A stretch of DNA of 64,000 nucleotides. It comes from Vannielia litorea. Lineage in GTDB: Bacteria; Pseudomonadota; Alphaproteobacteria; Rhodobacterales; Rhodobacteraceae. The translations under genes were made by a program, and so were the position numbers. Location: NCBI RefSeq assembly GCF_018424695.1, contig NZ_QTNQ01000005.1, forward strand, positions 45,903-109,902, read 5' to 3'. The first letter of the stretch is position 1. The number at the start of each line of letters is the position of its first letter. Of this stretch, positions 55,775 through 64,000 are shown in pieces. The notes beneath the pieces were generated by a model. That model was not told the origin of the DNA, did no database searches, and was given only the letters and a program-made list of their open reading frames with translations.

Positions 55775-55860
55775 TCGGCACGGGTCGGCGATTTTGGCCA
55801 CCCGTGCCGATCGCTCTTATGGTGATATCGGCATCGCCACCGGGGAAGTGGCGGCGATGC
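55775..55860 (-). other. Two hairpins between xoxF and the cytochrome gene
   Basis: TCGGCACGGGT (55775-55785) pairs perfectly with ACCCGTGCCGA (55800-55810); GCATCGCCAC (55831-55840) pairs with GTGGCGGCGATGC (55848-55860) with a small bulge. No T-run. They could partially terminate or stabilise the xoxF transcript so that xoxF is made in excess over the genes after it. Confidence 0.6.
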
Positions 55861-55872
55861 CGGCGCCGGGTA

Positions 55873-57672
55873 TCAATCCGGCAGGGAGAACACGGTCAGT
55901 TGGCCGCCGAGCGCGGTGTAGTCGCTCAGCGCGGCATAGCCGCCCACGGCGCCGAGGCCGTCGTTCGGGTTGGTCAGGCCAGCCGCAAGGCCGATCCCGG
56001 CCCAGCCACCGATGCCCGAGAGCACTGCGATGTGCTGCTTTCCGTCATGCTCGTAGGTCATCACGTTGCCGATGATGCCGGACGGAGTTTTGAACTTGTA
56101 AAGCTCCTCACCCGTGTTGGCGTCGACAGCTTTCAGGTAGCCTTCGAGCGTGCCGTAGAACACCACGTCTCCCGCGGTGGCCAGAGCACCGGACCAGACC
56201 GAGAACTGCTCGGGCAGCGACCACTTGATCTCACCCGTGGTGTTGTCCCAGGCGATGAAGTTGCCCATGCCGCCATGGCTGTCCGGCGCGGGATACATCG
56301 ACAGGGTGGCGCCCACGTAGGGCTGGCCTGCGGTGTAGCTCACACGGAACGGCTCGTAGTCCATGCACACATGGTTGGTGGGCACATACATCAACTCGGT
56401 TTTCGGGCTGTAGGCCGCCGGCTGCTGGTCTTTGGTGCCAAGCGCCGCCGGGCAGATTCCGGTCGAGTTCACGTCCTCGCCGTTTTGCTCGGTGGAGTAT
56501 TGCGCCACCACCGCCGGACGGCCGTAGTTCTCCGACTCCGGGTCCATGTCCACGCCGGTCGTCCAGTTCACCGCCGGATCGTACTTTTCGGCCACGAGCA
56601 GTTCGCCCGAAACACGGTCCATGGTGTAGGCAAGGCCGTTGCGGTCGAAGTGGGTGAGCAGCTTGCGCTCCTCGCCGTCGATCTCCTGCTCGGTGAGGAT
56701 CATCTCGTTGACGCCGTCGTAATCCCATTCGTCATGGGGCGTCATCTGGTAGACCCACTTGGCCTCGCCAGTGTCGATGTCGCGGGCGAAAATGGTCATC
56801 GACCACTTGTTGTCGCCCGGGCGCTGGGCCGGGTTCCAGGTGCTGGGGTTGCCGGAGCCGTAGTAGAAGAGGTTCTCTTCCAGATCCGCCGCATACCAGC
56901 CCCAGGTGGTGCCGCCGCCGATCATCCACTGGTCACCTTCCCAGGAGTTGATCGAACTGTCAGCGCCAACCGGCTTGCCGAGTTCCGTGGTGGTTTCGGG
57001 GTTGAACAGGATCTGGTCATCCGGCCCCACCGAGTAGGCGCGCCAGAGCTGCTCGCCGCTATCGAGGTCATAGGCCGTCACATGGCCCTGCACGCCGAAC
57101 TCGCCGCCCGAGATGCCCACGATCAGCTTGTCCTTCACCGGCAGCACCGTCGCGGTGTTGGTCTCACCCTTCGCGGGGTCGCCGTTGACAGCCGACCAGA
57201 CTTCTTCGCCGGTCATCGCATCGAGCGCGACGATCTTGGTATCGGCCTGGTGCAGGTAGATCTTGCCGTTGGCATAGGCCACGCCCCGGTTGACCGTGTC
57301 ACAGCACATCACCGGAATGACGTTAGGGTCCTGCTTGGGCTCATACTTCCAGATGATCTTGCCATCTTCGTTGAGGTCCAGCGCATAGACGATATTGGGA
57401 AACGGCGTGTGCACATACATGATGTCGCCGATCACCAGAGGGCTGCCCTCATGGCCGCGCAGAACGCCCGTGGAGAATGTCCAGTTGGCTTGCAGCGAGC
57501 CCACGTTGTCGGCGGTGATCTGATCCAGCTCCGAGTAGCGCTGGTTCTTGTAGTCGCCGGTCTGGATCGCCCATTGTTCGGGTTTGTCCATCTCCGCAAC
57601 CAGCCCGTCGTTGGCCAGCGCGCCGGTGGCGCACATGGCTGCAACGGAGGTCAAAGCGAGTAGCTTTTTCAT
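55873..57672 (-). CDS. xoxF: Lanthanide-dependent PQQ methanol dehydrogenase XoxF
   Basis: 599 residues with signal peptide ([17 protein letters not shown]). Eight-bladed quinoprotein with the vicinal Cys123-Cys124 disulfide, tryptophan-docking motifs, and metal ligands Glu191, Asn275 and Asp317. The motif HDEWDYDG has Asp319 two positions after the catalytic Asp317; this extra Asp marks lanthanide-dependent XoxF and is Ala in calcium MxaF. It oxidises methanol and other alcohols in the periplasm, passing electrons to cytochrome c. Start ATG 57672 has GGGAGAGAG upstream. Closest in context to the Paracoccus xoxF. Confidence 0.96.
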   Translation of the reverse strand: MKKLLALTSVAAMCATGALANDGLVAEMDKPEQWAIQTGDYKNQRYSELDQITADNVGSLQANWTFSTGVLRGHEGSPLVIGDIMYVHTPFPNIVYALDLNEDGKIIWKYEPKQDPNVIPVMCCDTVNRGVAYANGKIYLHQADTKIVALDAMTGEEVWSAVNGDPAKGETNTATVLPVKDKLIVGISGGEFGVQGHVTAYDLDSGEQLWRAYSVGPDDQILFNPETTTELGKPVGADSSINSWEGDQWMIGGGTTWGWYAADLEENLFYYGSGNPSTWNPAQRPGDNKWSMTIFARDIDTGEAKWVYQMTPHDEWDYDGVNEMILTEQEIDGEERKLLTHFDRNGLAYTMDRVSGELLVAEKYDPAVNWTTGVDMDPESENYGRPAVVAQYSTEQNGEDVNSTGICPAALGTKDQQPAAYSPKTELMYVPTNHVCMDYEPFRVSYTAGQPYVGATLSMYPAPDSHGGMGNFIAWDNTTGEIKWSLPEQFSVWSGALATAGDVVFYGTLEGYLKAVDANTGEELYKFKTPSGIIGNVMTYEHDGKQHIAVLSGIGGWAGIGLAAGLTNPNDGLGAVGGYAALSDYTALGGQLTVFSLPD

Positions 57673-57776
57673 GTTTCTCTCTCCCATTTTAGTTGGTGCC
57701 GCCTGTGCCCATCTCACTGGCTGGCGGTTTGGCCCGGCGAAACGTGTCCTCCTCGCGCCGAGCGTGAAAACTTAGG

Positions 57777-58196
57777 TCAGGAACCCTCCCCTTCTGCTGG
57801 TTGGCCGTCTTCACCGAAGGTGGCGAGATAGGCGAGCACATCGGCCACGTCCTTTTCCTTGCGCAGCCCGGCGAAGGTCATCTTGGTGCCCTTCATGAAG
57901 TCCTTGGGCTTGGTCAGGAAGGAGGCGAGGTTTTCCTCGGTCCACTCCAGGCCGCCGGCTGCCGCTTCCTGCATCGCGTCGGAATACTTGAAGTCCTCGT
58001 AGCTGCCAGCGGCGCGGCCGATGATGCCGTTCAGCACCGGCCCGGTTTTTGCCTCGGCATCCGCGCCAACCATGTGGCAGGCTTGGCATTTCCGAAATAC
58101 CCTCTCGCCCTTCTCGGGATCGCCGGCCATGTCCTGGGCTCCGGCCACGGAGGCGGCAAGCGTCAAGCTGGCGGCGGCGAGCAGTCTTGCGATCAT
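57777..58196 (-). CDS. cycB: Class I cytochrome c (CycB/c553i-like)
   Basis: 139 residues with signal peptide (LLAAASLTLAASVAGA). Heme motif CQACH (37-41) and distal Met in GTKMTFAG; a typical small cytochrome c. In Paracoccus the gene next to xoxF is cycB (c553i), and the same order fghA-cycB-xoxF is seen here. It probably carries electrons from XoxF to the oxidase. Confidence 0.9.
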   Translation of the reverse strand: MIARLLAAASLTLAASVAGAQDMAGDPEKGERVFRKCQACHMVGADAEAKTGPVLNGIIGRAAGSYEDFKYSDAMQEAAAGGLEWTEENLASFLTKPKDFMKGTKMTFAGLRKEKDVADVLAYLATFGEDGQPAEGEGS

Positions 58197-58230
58197 TGTG
58201 TGTCTTTCTCCCTGTTGTGGTCGCGGCCCC

Positions 58231-59064
58231 TCAGCCGCACAATCTCTCCGCGTGCCATTCTACATGGTCTCTCGCGAAGGTTGTTACGAAAAAATACGAG
58301 TGGTCATAGCCGGGCTGCATGCGGATCGATCCGGGCTGTCGGCGCTTCACCATCGCTTCTGCCAGCGCCTCGGGCTTCAGCAGGTCGAGGAACTGGTCGC
58401 TTGCTCCCTGATCCACGAGAATATCGCCCTTCCAGCCCTTCTCCTCCAGAAGAATGGTGGCGTCATGATCGGCCCAGCTGCTTTCGTCGTCGCCAAGGTA
58501 GGCAGACAGCTGTTTGCGGCCCCAATCCGAACGGGTGGGGTTGGCGATGGGCGCAAAGGCCGAAAGGCTCTCGAACATATCGGCATTGCGCATGGCAATC
58601 GTCAGCGCGCCATGCCCGCCCATTGAGTGCCCGGTGATGCCGTGCCGGTCTTCCAGCGGGAAATTCTCCATCACCAGCCCGCGCAGCTCGCCGGTGATGT
58701 AGTCATACATGCTGAAATGCGGCGACCATGGCTCGCGGGTGGCGTTCACGTAAAACCCCGCGCCCTGGCCAAGGTCATAGGCCTCGTCGTCTGCCACCGC
58801 CTCGCCGCGCGGGCTGGTATCGGGAAAAATCACCGCCAGACCGTGCTCTGCGGCGTGCTCCTGAAAGCCGCCCTTGGTCATGGCGTTCTCATGGGTGCAG
58901 GTCAGCCCCGAGAGATACCACAGCACCGGCACCGGCCCGTGCTCCGCTTGCGGCGGCAGGTAGACGGCAAAGGTCATCTCGCAACCGCAGGCGTTGCTGG
59001 GGTGCTTGGCAACGATCTGCCGCCCGCCAAAACAGGCCGTCTCAGAGATCACCTCCATCGCCAT
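58231..59064 (-). CDS. fghA: S-formylglutathione hydrolase
   Basis: 277 residues, cytosolic. Esterase D family: LSGLTCTHENAMTKGG, nucleophile elbow GHSMGG (Ser147), ASDQFLD acid residue and DHSYFF histidine. It hydrolyses S-formylglutathione to formate and glutathione. Its ATG shares one base with the adhI stop (TGATG), with GGAG upstream, so the two are coupled. Completes the glutathione route of formaldehyde oxidation. Confidence 0.96.
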   Translation of the reverse strand: MAMEVISETACFGGRQIVAKHPSNACGCEMTFAVYLPPQAEHGPVPVLWYLSGLTCTHENAMTKGGFQEHAAEHGLAVIFPDTSPRGEAVADDEAYDLGQGAGFYVNATREPWSPHFSMYDYITGELRGLVMENFPLEDRHGITGHSMGGHGALTIAMRNADMFESLSAFAPIANPTRSDWGRKQLSAYLGDDESSWADHDATILLEEKGWKGDILVDQGASDQFLDLLKPEALAEAMVKRRQPGSIRMQPGYDHSYFFVTTFARDHVEWHAERLCG

Positions 59065-60191
59065 CAGTACTCCACCACGGCGCGGATGGATTTGCCCTCG
59101 TGCATCAGCTCGAAGCCCTCGTTGATGTCATCGAGCTTCAGCTTGTGGGTGATCATCGGGTCGATCTCGATCTTCCCGTCCATGTACCAGTCGACGAACT
59201 TGGGCACGTCGGTGCGCCCCTTGGCGCCGCCGAAGGCCGTGCCTTTCCAGACCCGGCCCGTCACCAGTTGGAAGGGCCGCGTGGAAATTTCCGCCCCCGC
59301 GGGCGCCACGCCGATGATCACGCTCACGCCCCAGCCGCGGTGTGAGCATTCCAGCGCGTCGCGCATCACCTTCACGTTGCCGGTGGCGTCAAACGAGTAA
59401 TCGACCCCGCCGATCTGGTCAAAATCGGTCTGCGTCAGCTTCACGATCTCGGCCACGGTATTCTCTACCTTCGAGGGGTTAACAAAGTGTGTCATGCCGA
59501 ACTTCTTCGCCATCTCCGCCTTGTCGTCGTTCAGATCGACCCCGATGATCTTGTCGCAACCCGCCATCCGCAGGCCCTGGATCACGTTCAGACCGATGCC
59601 GCCGAGGCCAAAAACCGCCGCCGTTGACCCAATCTCAACACCTGCCGTGTTAATCACCGCGCCGATGCCGGTGGTCACGCCGCAGCCGATGTAGCAAATC
59701 TTGTCGAAGGGCGCGTCCTCGCGCACCTTGGCGAGCGCGATCTCGGGCATCACCGTGTGGTTCGCAAAGGTGGAACAGCCCATGTAGTGATAAATCGGCG
59801 TGCCATCGAGCATCTTGAAACGCGTGGTGCCGTCGGGCATCAGGCCCTGCCCCTGCGTGTTGCGGATCGCGGTGCAGAGATTTGTCTTGCCCGACAGGCA
59901 GGAGGCGCATTGCCGGCATTCCGGCGTGTAGAGCGGGATCACGTGATCACCGGGCTTCAGCGTCGTCACGCCCTCGCCCACCTCCATCACCACGCCCGCG
60001 CCCTCGTGGCCCAGGATCGACGGAAACAGCCCCTCCGGGTCCGCCCCCGAGCGGGTGAACTCGTCGGTGTGGCAGATCCCCGTCGCCTTGATCTCGACCA
60101 GAACCTCCCCGGCCTTCGGCCCCTCAAGCTCAACCTCCATGATCTCAAGCGGTTGGCCGGCTTCAAGAGCCACGGCAGCGCGTGTCCGCAT
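59064..60191 (-). CDS. adhI: S-(hydroxymethyl)glutathione dehydrogenase / class III alcohol dehydrogenase
   Basis: 375 residues, zinc-dependent. [12 protein letters not shown] (catalytic zinc), [15 protein letters not shown] (structural zinc) and [12 protein letters not shown] (NAD) are clear, and TPHPLQG-like substrate features fit class III (GSH-FDH; flhA in Paracoccus). It oxidises the glutathione adduct of formaldehyde made by XoxF. ATG 60191 has GGGAGGAAGTTG upstream. The tandem repeats at 60258-60296 lie in its promoter region. Confidence 0.96.
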   Translation of the reverse strand: MRTRAAVALEAGQPLEIMEVELEGPKAGEVLVEIKATGICHTDEFTRSGADPEGLFPSILGHEGAGVVMEVGEGVTTLKPGDHVIPLYTPECRQCASCLSGKTNLCTAIRNTQGQGLMPDGTTRFKMLDGTPIYHYMGCSTFANHTVMPEIALAKVREDAPFDKICYIGCGVTTGIGAVINTAGVEIGSTAAVFGLGGIGLNVIQGLRMAGCDKIIGVDLNDDKAEMAKKFGMTHFVNPSKVENTVAEIVKLTQTDFDQIGGVDYSFDATGNVKVMRDALECSHRGWGVSVIIGVAPAGAEISTRPFQLVTGRVWKGTAFGGAKGRTDVPKFVDWYMDGKIEIDPMITHKLKLDDINEGFELMHEGKSIRAVVEY

Positions 60192-60257
60192 CAACTTCCT
60201 CCCAGAACTTCTTGGCGCGTCTTGTTGCGATGAGGCTAGGAGCAGAGCCCTTTACTG

Positions 60258-60296
60258 CCAATGCAGACAAAAGGTGGTATTGGCCGATGTAGACAA
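60258..60296. promoter_or_regulatory. Tandem repeats upstream of adhI (putative operator)
   Basis: CCAATGCAGACAA (60258-60270) and CCGATGTAGACAA (60284-60296) are direct repeats agreeing at 11 of 13 positions, 26 bases apart, about two and a half helical turns. They lie in the 145-base divergent region between adhI and the gene at 60337. Likely binding site of a formaldehyde- or methanol-responsive regulator of the FlhR/RfdR type; inference. Confidence 0.55.
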
Positions 60297-60336
60297 CGGT
60301 GCGCGGCAGAATACAGTGGGGTCAGGGAGGACAGCC

Positions 60337-60942
60337 ATGAAGAAAAAGGCCATCATCGCGCTCTGTCTCGCAGTCGGAGCTACCGCCCCCGTACACGCGG
60401 CCGATTTCTCCGATCCGACCTGGCCCTGCATCCAGCGCAAGGTCGGCCAGCTCTCACCCGGGCTTATGTGGCCCGGCCCGCTTGAGGCCCCCGAGCTTTC
60501 CGGGGAGGTTGAGGCAGATGTCGATGAGCTCGTGGGCTATCTCACCCTCCGCCGTCTCCCCGTTGAAGAGACCCGCCCCCAGCTTGAGGCGTTCACCGCG
60601 GTCCACGGCACGGATCCCGCCCTTCTCGGCCATGTGTTCCAACAGGCCTTCATCAGCCTGAACACTCTGCGCGGCCGTCTCATCTCGGGCATCGAGGAAT
60701 ACTCCCTCAGCCAGATCGCCCTCGCCGAGCGGATCGACAGCGCCCGCCGCGAGATGGTCACCGCGATGGAGGCAGACAGCCCGGATTACGACCGCGTGGA
60801 CGCGCTGGAAGAACAGATCGCCTGGGACGAGCGCATCTACACCGACCGCCGCCAATCCCTCACCTACGTCTGCGAAACCCCCGTGCTCCTCGAAAAACGT
60901 CTCTACGCCATCGCCCAGATGCTCCAGGCCGCTCAGGAATAA
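60337..60942 (+). CDS. Exported hypothetical protein of the quinoprotein locus
   Basis: 201 residues with signal peptide (IIALCLAVGATAPVHA). A DPTWPCIQRKVGQLSPGLMW motif near the mature N-terminus is followed by a mostly helical, charged domain (about 90-195) with coiled-coil character. Only two Cys remain after the signal (WPC and YVC), possibly a disulfide. GGGAGGACAGCC precedes ATG 60337. Divergent from adhI, sharing its regulatory region, so it is probably co-regulated. Function unknown. Confidence 0.78.
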   Translation: MKKKAIIALCLAVGATAPVHAADFSDPTWPCIQRKVGQLSPGLMWPGPLEAPELSGEVEADVDELVGYLTLRRLPVEETRPQLEAFTAVHGTDPALLGHVFQQAFISLNTLRGRLISGIEEYSLSQIALAERIDSARREMVTAMEADSPDYDRVDALEEQIAWDERIYTDRRQSLTYVCETPVLLEKRLYAIAQMLQAAQE

Positions 60943-60975
60943 GCACGTCAGATTCTTCGTTGAAAAATCGCTCCC

Positions 60976-61989
60976 CTACTCCCACTCCAGCTCGGTAAAG
61001 GCCACGGTAGCGTTGCGCTTGTTGTAGGCCTCGAAAAGCGCCCAACGCCCGGCCTCGCCCTGCGCAATGTGCTCCACCGCCTCGCCCAGCCGCTCGCCTG
61101 CGGCCACCGCCGCCCGGGTGTCGTCCCTCAGCAGTTCCAGATACCGCCGCATCGGGGAAAGCGCGGCCCCCATCTCAAGCACCGGCCCGCCATGCCCCGG
61201 CACCACCTGCGTGCCATGCCCCTCCAGCGCGTCCAACGCCGTCAGCCAGCCCAGCACCGAGCCGTCGAGTGCTGGCGAGTGCCTGTCAAAGACCATATCC
61301 CCGGCGATCACCAGGTCACCAACCTGCACCGTCAGGTCCGTGCCGGTATGGGCGCGGGGCCACGGTGTGAGCCTCAGTAAAACCTGACCAAGGTCAATTT
61401 CGGTCGGCTCGCCCACCGCCACATCCACCTGCGGCGCGACCGTGCCGATGAAAGCCGGGCCGATCAGCCCCTCAAGACTTTCCGCGTAATTCACTGCCCG
61501 ATCCGCCAGCGCCCGCGCCAGAGCCTTGTGCCCGACCACCTCCGCATTCTCAAACACGCTGGCTCCGAACACGTGATCGGGGTGCATATGCGTCAGCACC
61601 ACATAGCGCACCGGCAGCTCCGTCACCTCGCGCACCGCACGCCAGGTTGCCTCTCCCATCCAGCGGGCCGAGCCGCTGTCGATCACGGCCACCACCTCTG
61701 TCCCCACAACGAATACAATATTCGCCACATCGCCGCGGTTCTCCCGGTCGGGCTCGGCAATAGCCCCCAAATGCACGAAGACCCCGGGCACCACCTCCTC
61801 GAAAGCCAGCACCGCACCGCGCGGGGCGCAGAACGGCGCGCCCGCGCGCCAATCCCCCTGCGGCACCGTCAGCCCCGGCAACTTCGCCTCGCAAGCGGCC
61901 AGGCTCGCGGCCTCCGCGCCGGGCAGCAGCGCGTCGCGGCATGTGTCAGGTGCGCCCAGCAGGCAGAGTGTCACCAAGGCCTCGAACAT
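60976..61989 (-). CDS. Quinoprotein relay system zinc metallo-hydrolase (SoxH-like)
   Basis: 337 residues. Metallo-beta-lactamase fold with THMHPDHVFGA (His134, His136, Asp138, His139), AHTGTDLTV, GDMVFD and VVPGHGGP metal ligands. A short hydrophobic N-terminus (FEALVTLCLLGAPDTC) is the export signal or anchor. It belongs to the SoxH-related group accompanying SoxYZ-like carriers in PQQ loci; it may hydrolyse a thioester or persulfide on the carrier cysteine, which is inference. Divergent from carrier copy 2. Confidence 0.9.
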   Translation of the reverse strand: MFEALVTLCLLGAPDTCRDALLPGAEAASLAACEAKLPGLTVPQGDWRAGAPFCAPRGAVLAFEEVVPGVFVHLGAIAEPDRENRGDVANIVFVVGTEVVAVIDSGSARWMGEATWRAVREVTELPVRYVVLTHMHPDHVFGASVFENAEVVGHKALARALADRAVNYAESLEGLIGPAFIGTVAPQVDVAVGEPTEIDLGQVLLRLTPWPRAHTGTDLTVQVGDLVIAGDMVFDRHSPALDGSVLGWLTALDALEGHGTQVVPGHGGPVLEMGAALSPMRRYLELLRDDTRAAVAAGERLGEAVEHIAQGEAGRWALFEAYNKRNATVAFTELEWE

Positions 61990-62103
61990 GGCGCCAGCCT
62001 CTGCCGCAAAAGCCGATCAGGCTACGCAGACCATCGGATCAGTGCCAGCCCCGGCAAAACCTGCTACATTCGCGCCACGCGCGACCCCGGGAGGAGACCC
62101 ATC

Positions 62104-62913
62104 ATGCGCCTTGCACCCGCTGTAATCGGCACCGCCTTCGCGGCCCTCATCGCCCTGCCCGCCCTTGCGGCAGAAGACAACCCGCTCACCGCGAGTGAAA
62201 GCTGGGACGCCCTGAAGTACGACGTGTTGGGAGATGCGGCGCCGACCGATGGCAGCGCCTTCTTCACCGTCGACGCGCCCTACCGCGCCAATGACGCGGC
62301 CACCGTGCCCGTGCACATCGTTCAAACCGACGAGGCCGCGCAGATCGACAGCGCCATCGTGGTGATCGACGAAAACCCGGCCCCCGTCGCCGGCACCTTC
62401 ACCTTCGGCGCGGCCATGCACCCGCTCGACCTCGAAATCCGCGTGCGGGTCAACCAGTATTCCAACGTCCGCGTGATCGCCGAAACCCCCGAGGGCCTCG
62501 CCATGCAGGGCCGTTTCGTGAAGGCCTCCGGCGGATGCTCGGCCCCGGCCACCTCCGATCCTGAAGCCGCACTGGCCGGCATGGGCGAGATGCGGCTGCG
62601 CAGCTTCGGCGCCGCGCCGCAGATGAGCACCCCGCGCCGCGAAGCCCAGATCATGATCCGGCACCCCAATTACTCCGGCCTCCAGCGCGACCAGATCACC
62701 CAACTCTTCGTCCCCGCCCACTTCATCGACACGCTCGAAGTGCGGCAGGGCGACGAGCTGCTCTTCACCATGGAAGGTGGCATCTCGATTTCCGAGAACC
62801 CGGTGTTCCGCTTCAGCTACAATGACAACGGCGCGCCGGAGATCGTGGTGAAGGCCACCGACACCGAGGGCAACAGCTTCGAGCAGCGGCTCGCCAAGGA
62901 CGAGGCCAGCTAG
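62104..62913 (+). CDS. Quinoprotein dehydrogenase-associated SoxYZ-like carrier protein (copy 2)
   Basis: 269 residues with signal peptide (AVIGTAFAALIALPALA). Same plan as copy 1: DAPYRANDAA, VIDENPAP, single carrier cysteine in ASGGCSAP (Cys145), then a SoxZ-like half (RHPNYSGLQRDQITQLFVPAHFI, SENPVFRF). No other cysteine in the mature protein. The two copies are clearly diverged, so they may serve different partners. Adjacent to the SoxH-like hydrolase. Confidence 0.9.
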   Translation: MRLAPAVIGTAFAALIALPALAAEDNPLTASESWDALKYDVLGDAAPTDGSAFFTVDAPYRANDAATVPVHIVQTDEAAQIDSAIVVIDENPAPVAGTFTFGAAMHPLDLEIRVRVNQYSNVRVIAETPEGLAMQGRFVKASGGCSAPATSDPEAALAGMGEMRLRSFGAAPQMSTPRREAQIMIRHPNYSGLQRDQITQLFVPAHFIDTLEVRQGDELLFTMEGGISISENPVFRFSYNDNGAPEIVVKATDTEGNSFEQRLAKDEAS

Positions 62914-62932
62914 GCCGCGCGCGTCCAACGGC

Positions 62933-63274
62933 TCAGAAACACAAGATCTCCGCCTCGGCCTGCGCGCGCCGCAACTCGGCCACCTGGGCCTCCGCGCTGG
63001 CCGCGCTGCGGAATATCGCCATGCGCTCGCCGCCCACCTGCCGCATCGACAGTACGGTTTCCGCCTCGACGTATTTTTCGTAGGGCAGGATCGAGGCCAC
63101 CACATCGATCGAACAGGCGCATTGGATCAGCACTTCGCGGCTCTGCCCGTTGGTCTGCATGCAGGCAAAAACGTAGTCCGCCCGCGCCGCCGTGGGGTAG
63201 TCATTGAGACGGTCTGCCACGCTTTGGGCCTCAACCGGGACGGCGAGCAGAAGGAGAGCCGCGATCCACCTCAT
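62933..63274 (-). CDS. Small exported cysteine-containing hypothetical protein
   Basis: 113 residues with signal peptide (WIAALLLLAVPVEA). Cysteines in VFACMQTNGQ, IQCACSID and the C-terminal LCF suggest disulfides. No domain recognised. Its ATG overlaps the stop of the upstream gene (ATGA), so it is coupled to the gene at 63271 and belongs to the same locus. Confidence 0.75.
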   Translation of the reverse strand: MRWIAALLLLAVPVEAQSVADRLNDYPTAARADYVFACMQTNGQSREVLIQCACSIDVVASILPYEKYVEAETVLSMRQVGGERMAIFRSAASAEAQVAELRRAQAEAEILCF

Positions 63275-63897
63275 TCCGCCACGCCCTCGAACTTCAGTGT
63301 AGAGCTGTAGACATCACCCGCCTCCGCCGTGAGGCTTTCATACCAGCCCGGCACCTCCTCCGACATCACAACCGTCAAGGCCAGGTCTCCAAAGCCCTGC
63401 ATCCGCTCCGCGTTCGGGTCGCCCTCGAAGGGGCGGATCACCACCGAGACGATGCCACCATCCTCGGAGACATCAGCGGGCGACACCAGCGACTCCTTCA
63501 CCCGATTGCGAATGTAAAACGGGCTGCCGCCGGCTGTTTCGGCCATGTCGCGGACGACCGTTTCCACGAAATACATGATCACGGGGTTGCCCACGCTGGC
63601 GGGAAAGCTGCCCACCGAGCGGTATTTTTCATCCTGACGGAACAACAGTTCGGCCACCGGCGGGGTGCCGCCCGCGAGCGTCAGATCCAGCGCGCCGGTG
63701 TCCCGCTTGGCGGCGTCGGGCACCCGCGTGTTTTTCACGTCGCGGCTGTATTCCAACACATCGCCCACCTCGAAGCCCTCCAGCGTGCCCTGCTTGAACA
63801 GCAGGTCATAGGCCGCCGTATCTGCTGGGTCCGCCGCCTGAGCCGCGCTGCCGAAGCTCATCAGAAGCCCGGCAACTGCCGAGATAACCTTGTTCAT
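63271..63897 (-). CDS. Exported hypothetical protein
   Basis: 208 residues with signal peptide (VISAVAGLLMSFGSAAQA). Beta-rich pattern with no recognised motif (EGFEVGDVLEYSRDV, PVIMYFVETVVRDMAE, PFYIRNRVKESL). ATG 63897 is preceded by GGGAGGATTTGGTT; a longer in-frame start at 63945 is unlikely. Coupled to the small cysteine-containing gene. The last 100 bases of the window beyond it show no gene I can support. Confidence 0.75.
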   Translation of the reverse strand: MNKVISAVAGLLMSFGSAAQAADPADTAAYDLLFKQGTLEGFEVGDVLEYSRDVKNTRVPDAAKRDTGALDLTLAGGTPPVAELLFRQDEKYRSVGSFPASVGNPVIMYFVETVVRDMAETAGGSPFYIRNRVKESLVSPADVSEDGGIVSVVIRPFEGDPNAERMQGFGDLALTVVMSEEVPGWYESLTAEAGDVYSSTLKFEGVAE

Positions 63898-64000
63898 AAC
63901 CAAATCCTCCCGGCCCGAGCCTACCTCAAGGCACAACAGGGTCACCGGATACTTTTGTCGGTGCCCCCGCCCCTGGCCCCCCCCGCCATGCCGGCCTTCC

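Overview
The window reads as a chromosomal segment of a GC-rich alphaproteobacterium of the Rhodobacterales (Roseobacter/Rhodobacter/Paracoccus type). The evidence is the order ispD - dusB - ntrB - ntrC - ntrY - ntrX - trkA - trkH - hfq - hflX, an NtrC without the sigma-54 contact loop, and a Paracoccus-like block adhI - fghA - cycB - xoxF. Genus cannot be decided from the sequence. I see no rRNA, tRNA, phage, insertion sequence or CRISPR array.

Layout. 1-14 kb: isoprenoid gene fragment (ispD), tRNA-dihydrouridine synthase, the two nitrogen two-component systems, a CHAP-domain lipoprotein, potassium uptake (trkAH), hfq and hflX. 14-32 kb: housekeeping and accessory genes, namely a penicillin acylase, a 3-hydroxyisobutyrate-dehydrogenase-like enzyme, a DEAD-box helicase with a Gly/Lys/Pro tail, a tannase-family esterase, a SYLF lipoprotein, hemB, mfd, an MFS exporter coupled to a DsbA-like protein, and an acyl-CoA ligase divergent from an XRE-cupin regulator. 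32-43 kb: a YejA-like peptide-binding protein with a hydrolase, a strong small-RNA candidate (promoter, two stems, U-tract terminator), bdhA with a patatin gene, DUF502, psuG/psuK, and rpsB-tsf. 43-44 kb: a structured non-coding stretch and a LuxR-type regulator without a luxI.

44.4-63.9 kb is the most interesting part: a 20-kb, almost purely periplasmic quinoprotein locus. Its centre is xoxF, a PQQ alcohol dehydrogenase carrying the extra aspartate that marks lanthanide dependence, with two cytochromes c and a XoxJ-type binding protein. The glutathione formaldehyde pathway (adhI, fghA) is next to it, so methanol -> formaldehyde -> formate is mostly encoded here. Around it lie two ABC systems (one of the PQQ-associated/lut type, one of the taurine/sulfonate type), two beta-propeller proteins, a very acidic PepSY-like protein that could bind lanthanide, a cupredoxin-like protein, two SoxYZ-like carriers each with a single cysteine, a SoxH-like metallo-hydrolase and a CX3CW rhodanese-like protein. 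No pqq biosynthesis genes, TonB receptor or lanmodulin are visible in the window.

Regulation visible in sequence: tandem repeats in front of adhI, a palindrome pair in the divergent region at 51.3 kb, hairpins that divide xoxF from its downstream genes, and many 1-4 base stop/start overlaps indicating coupled translation.
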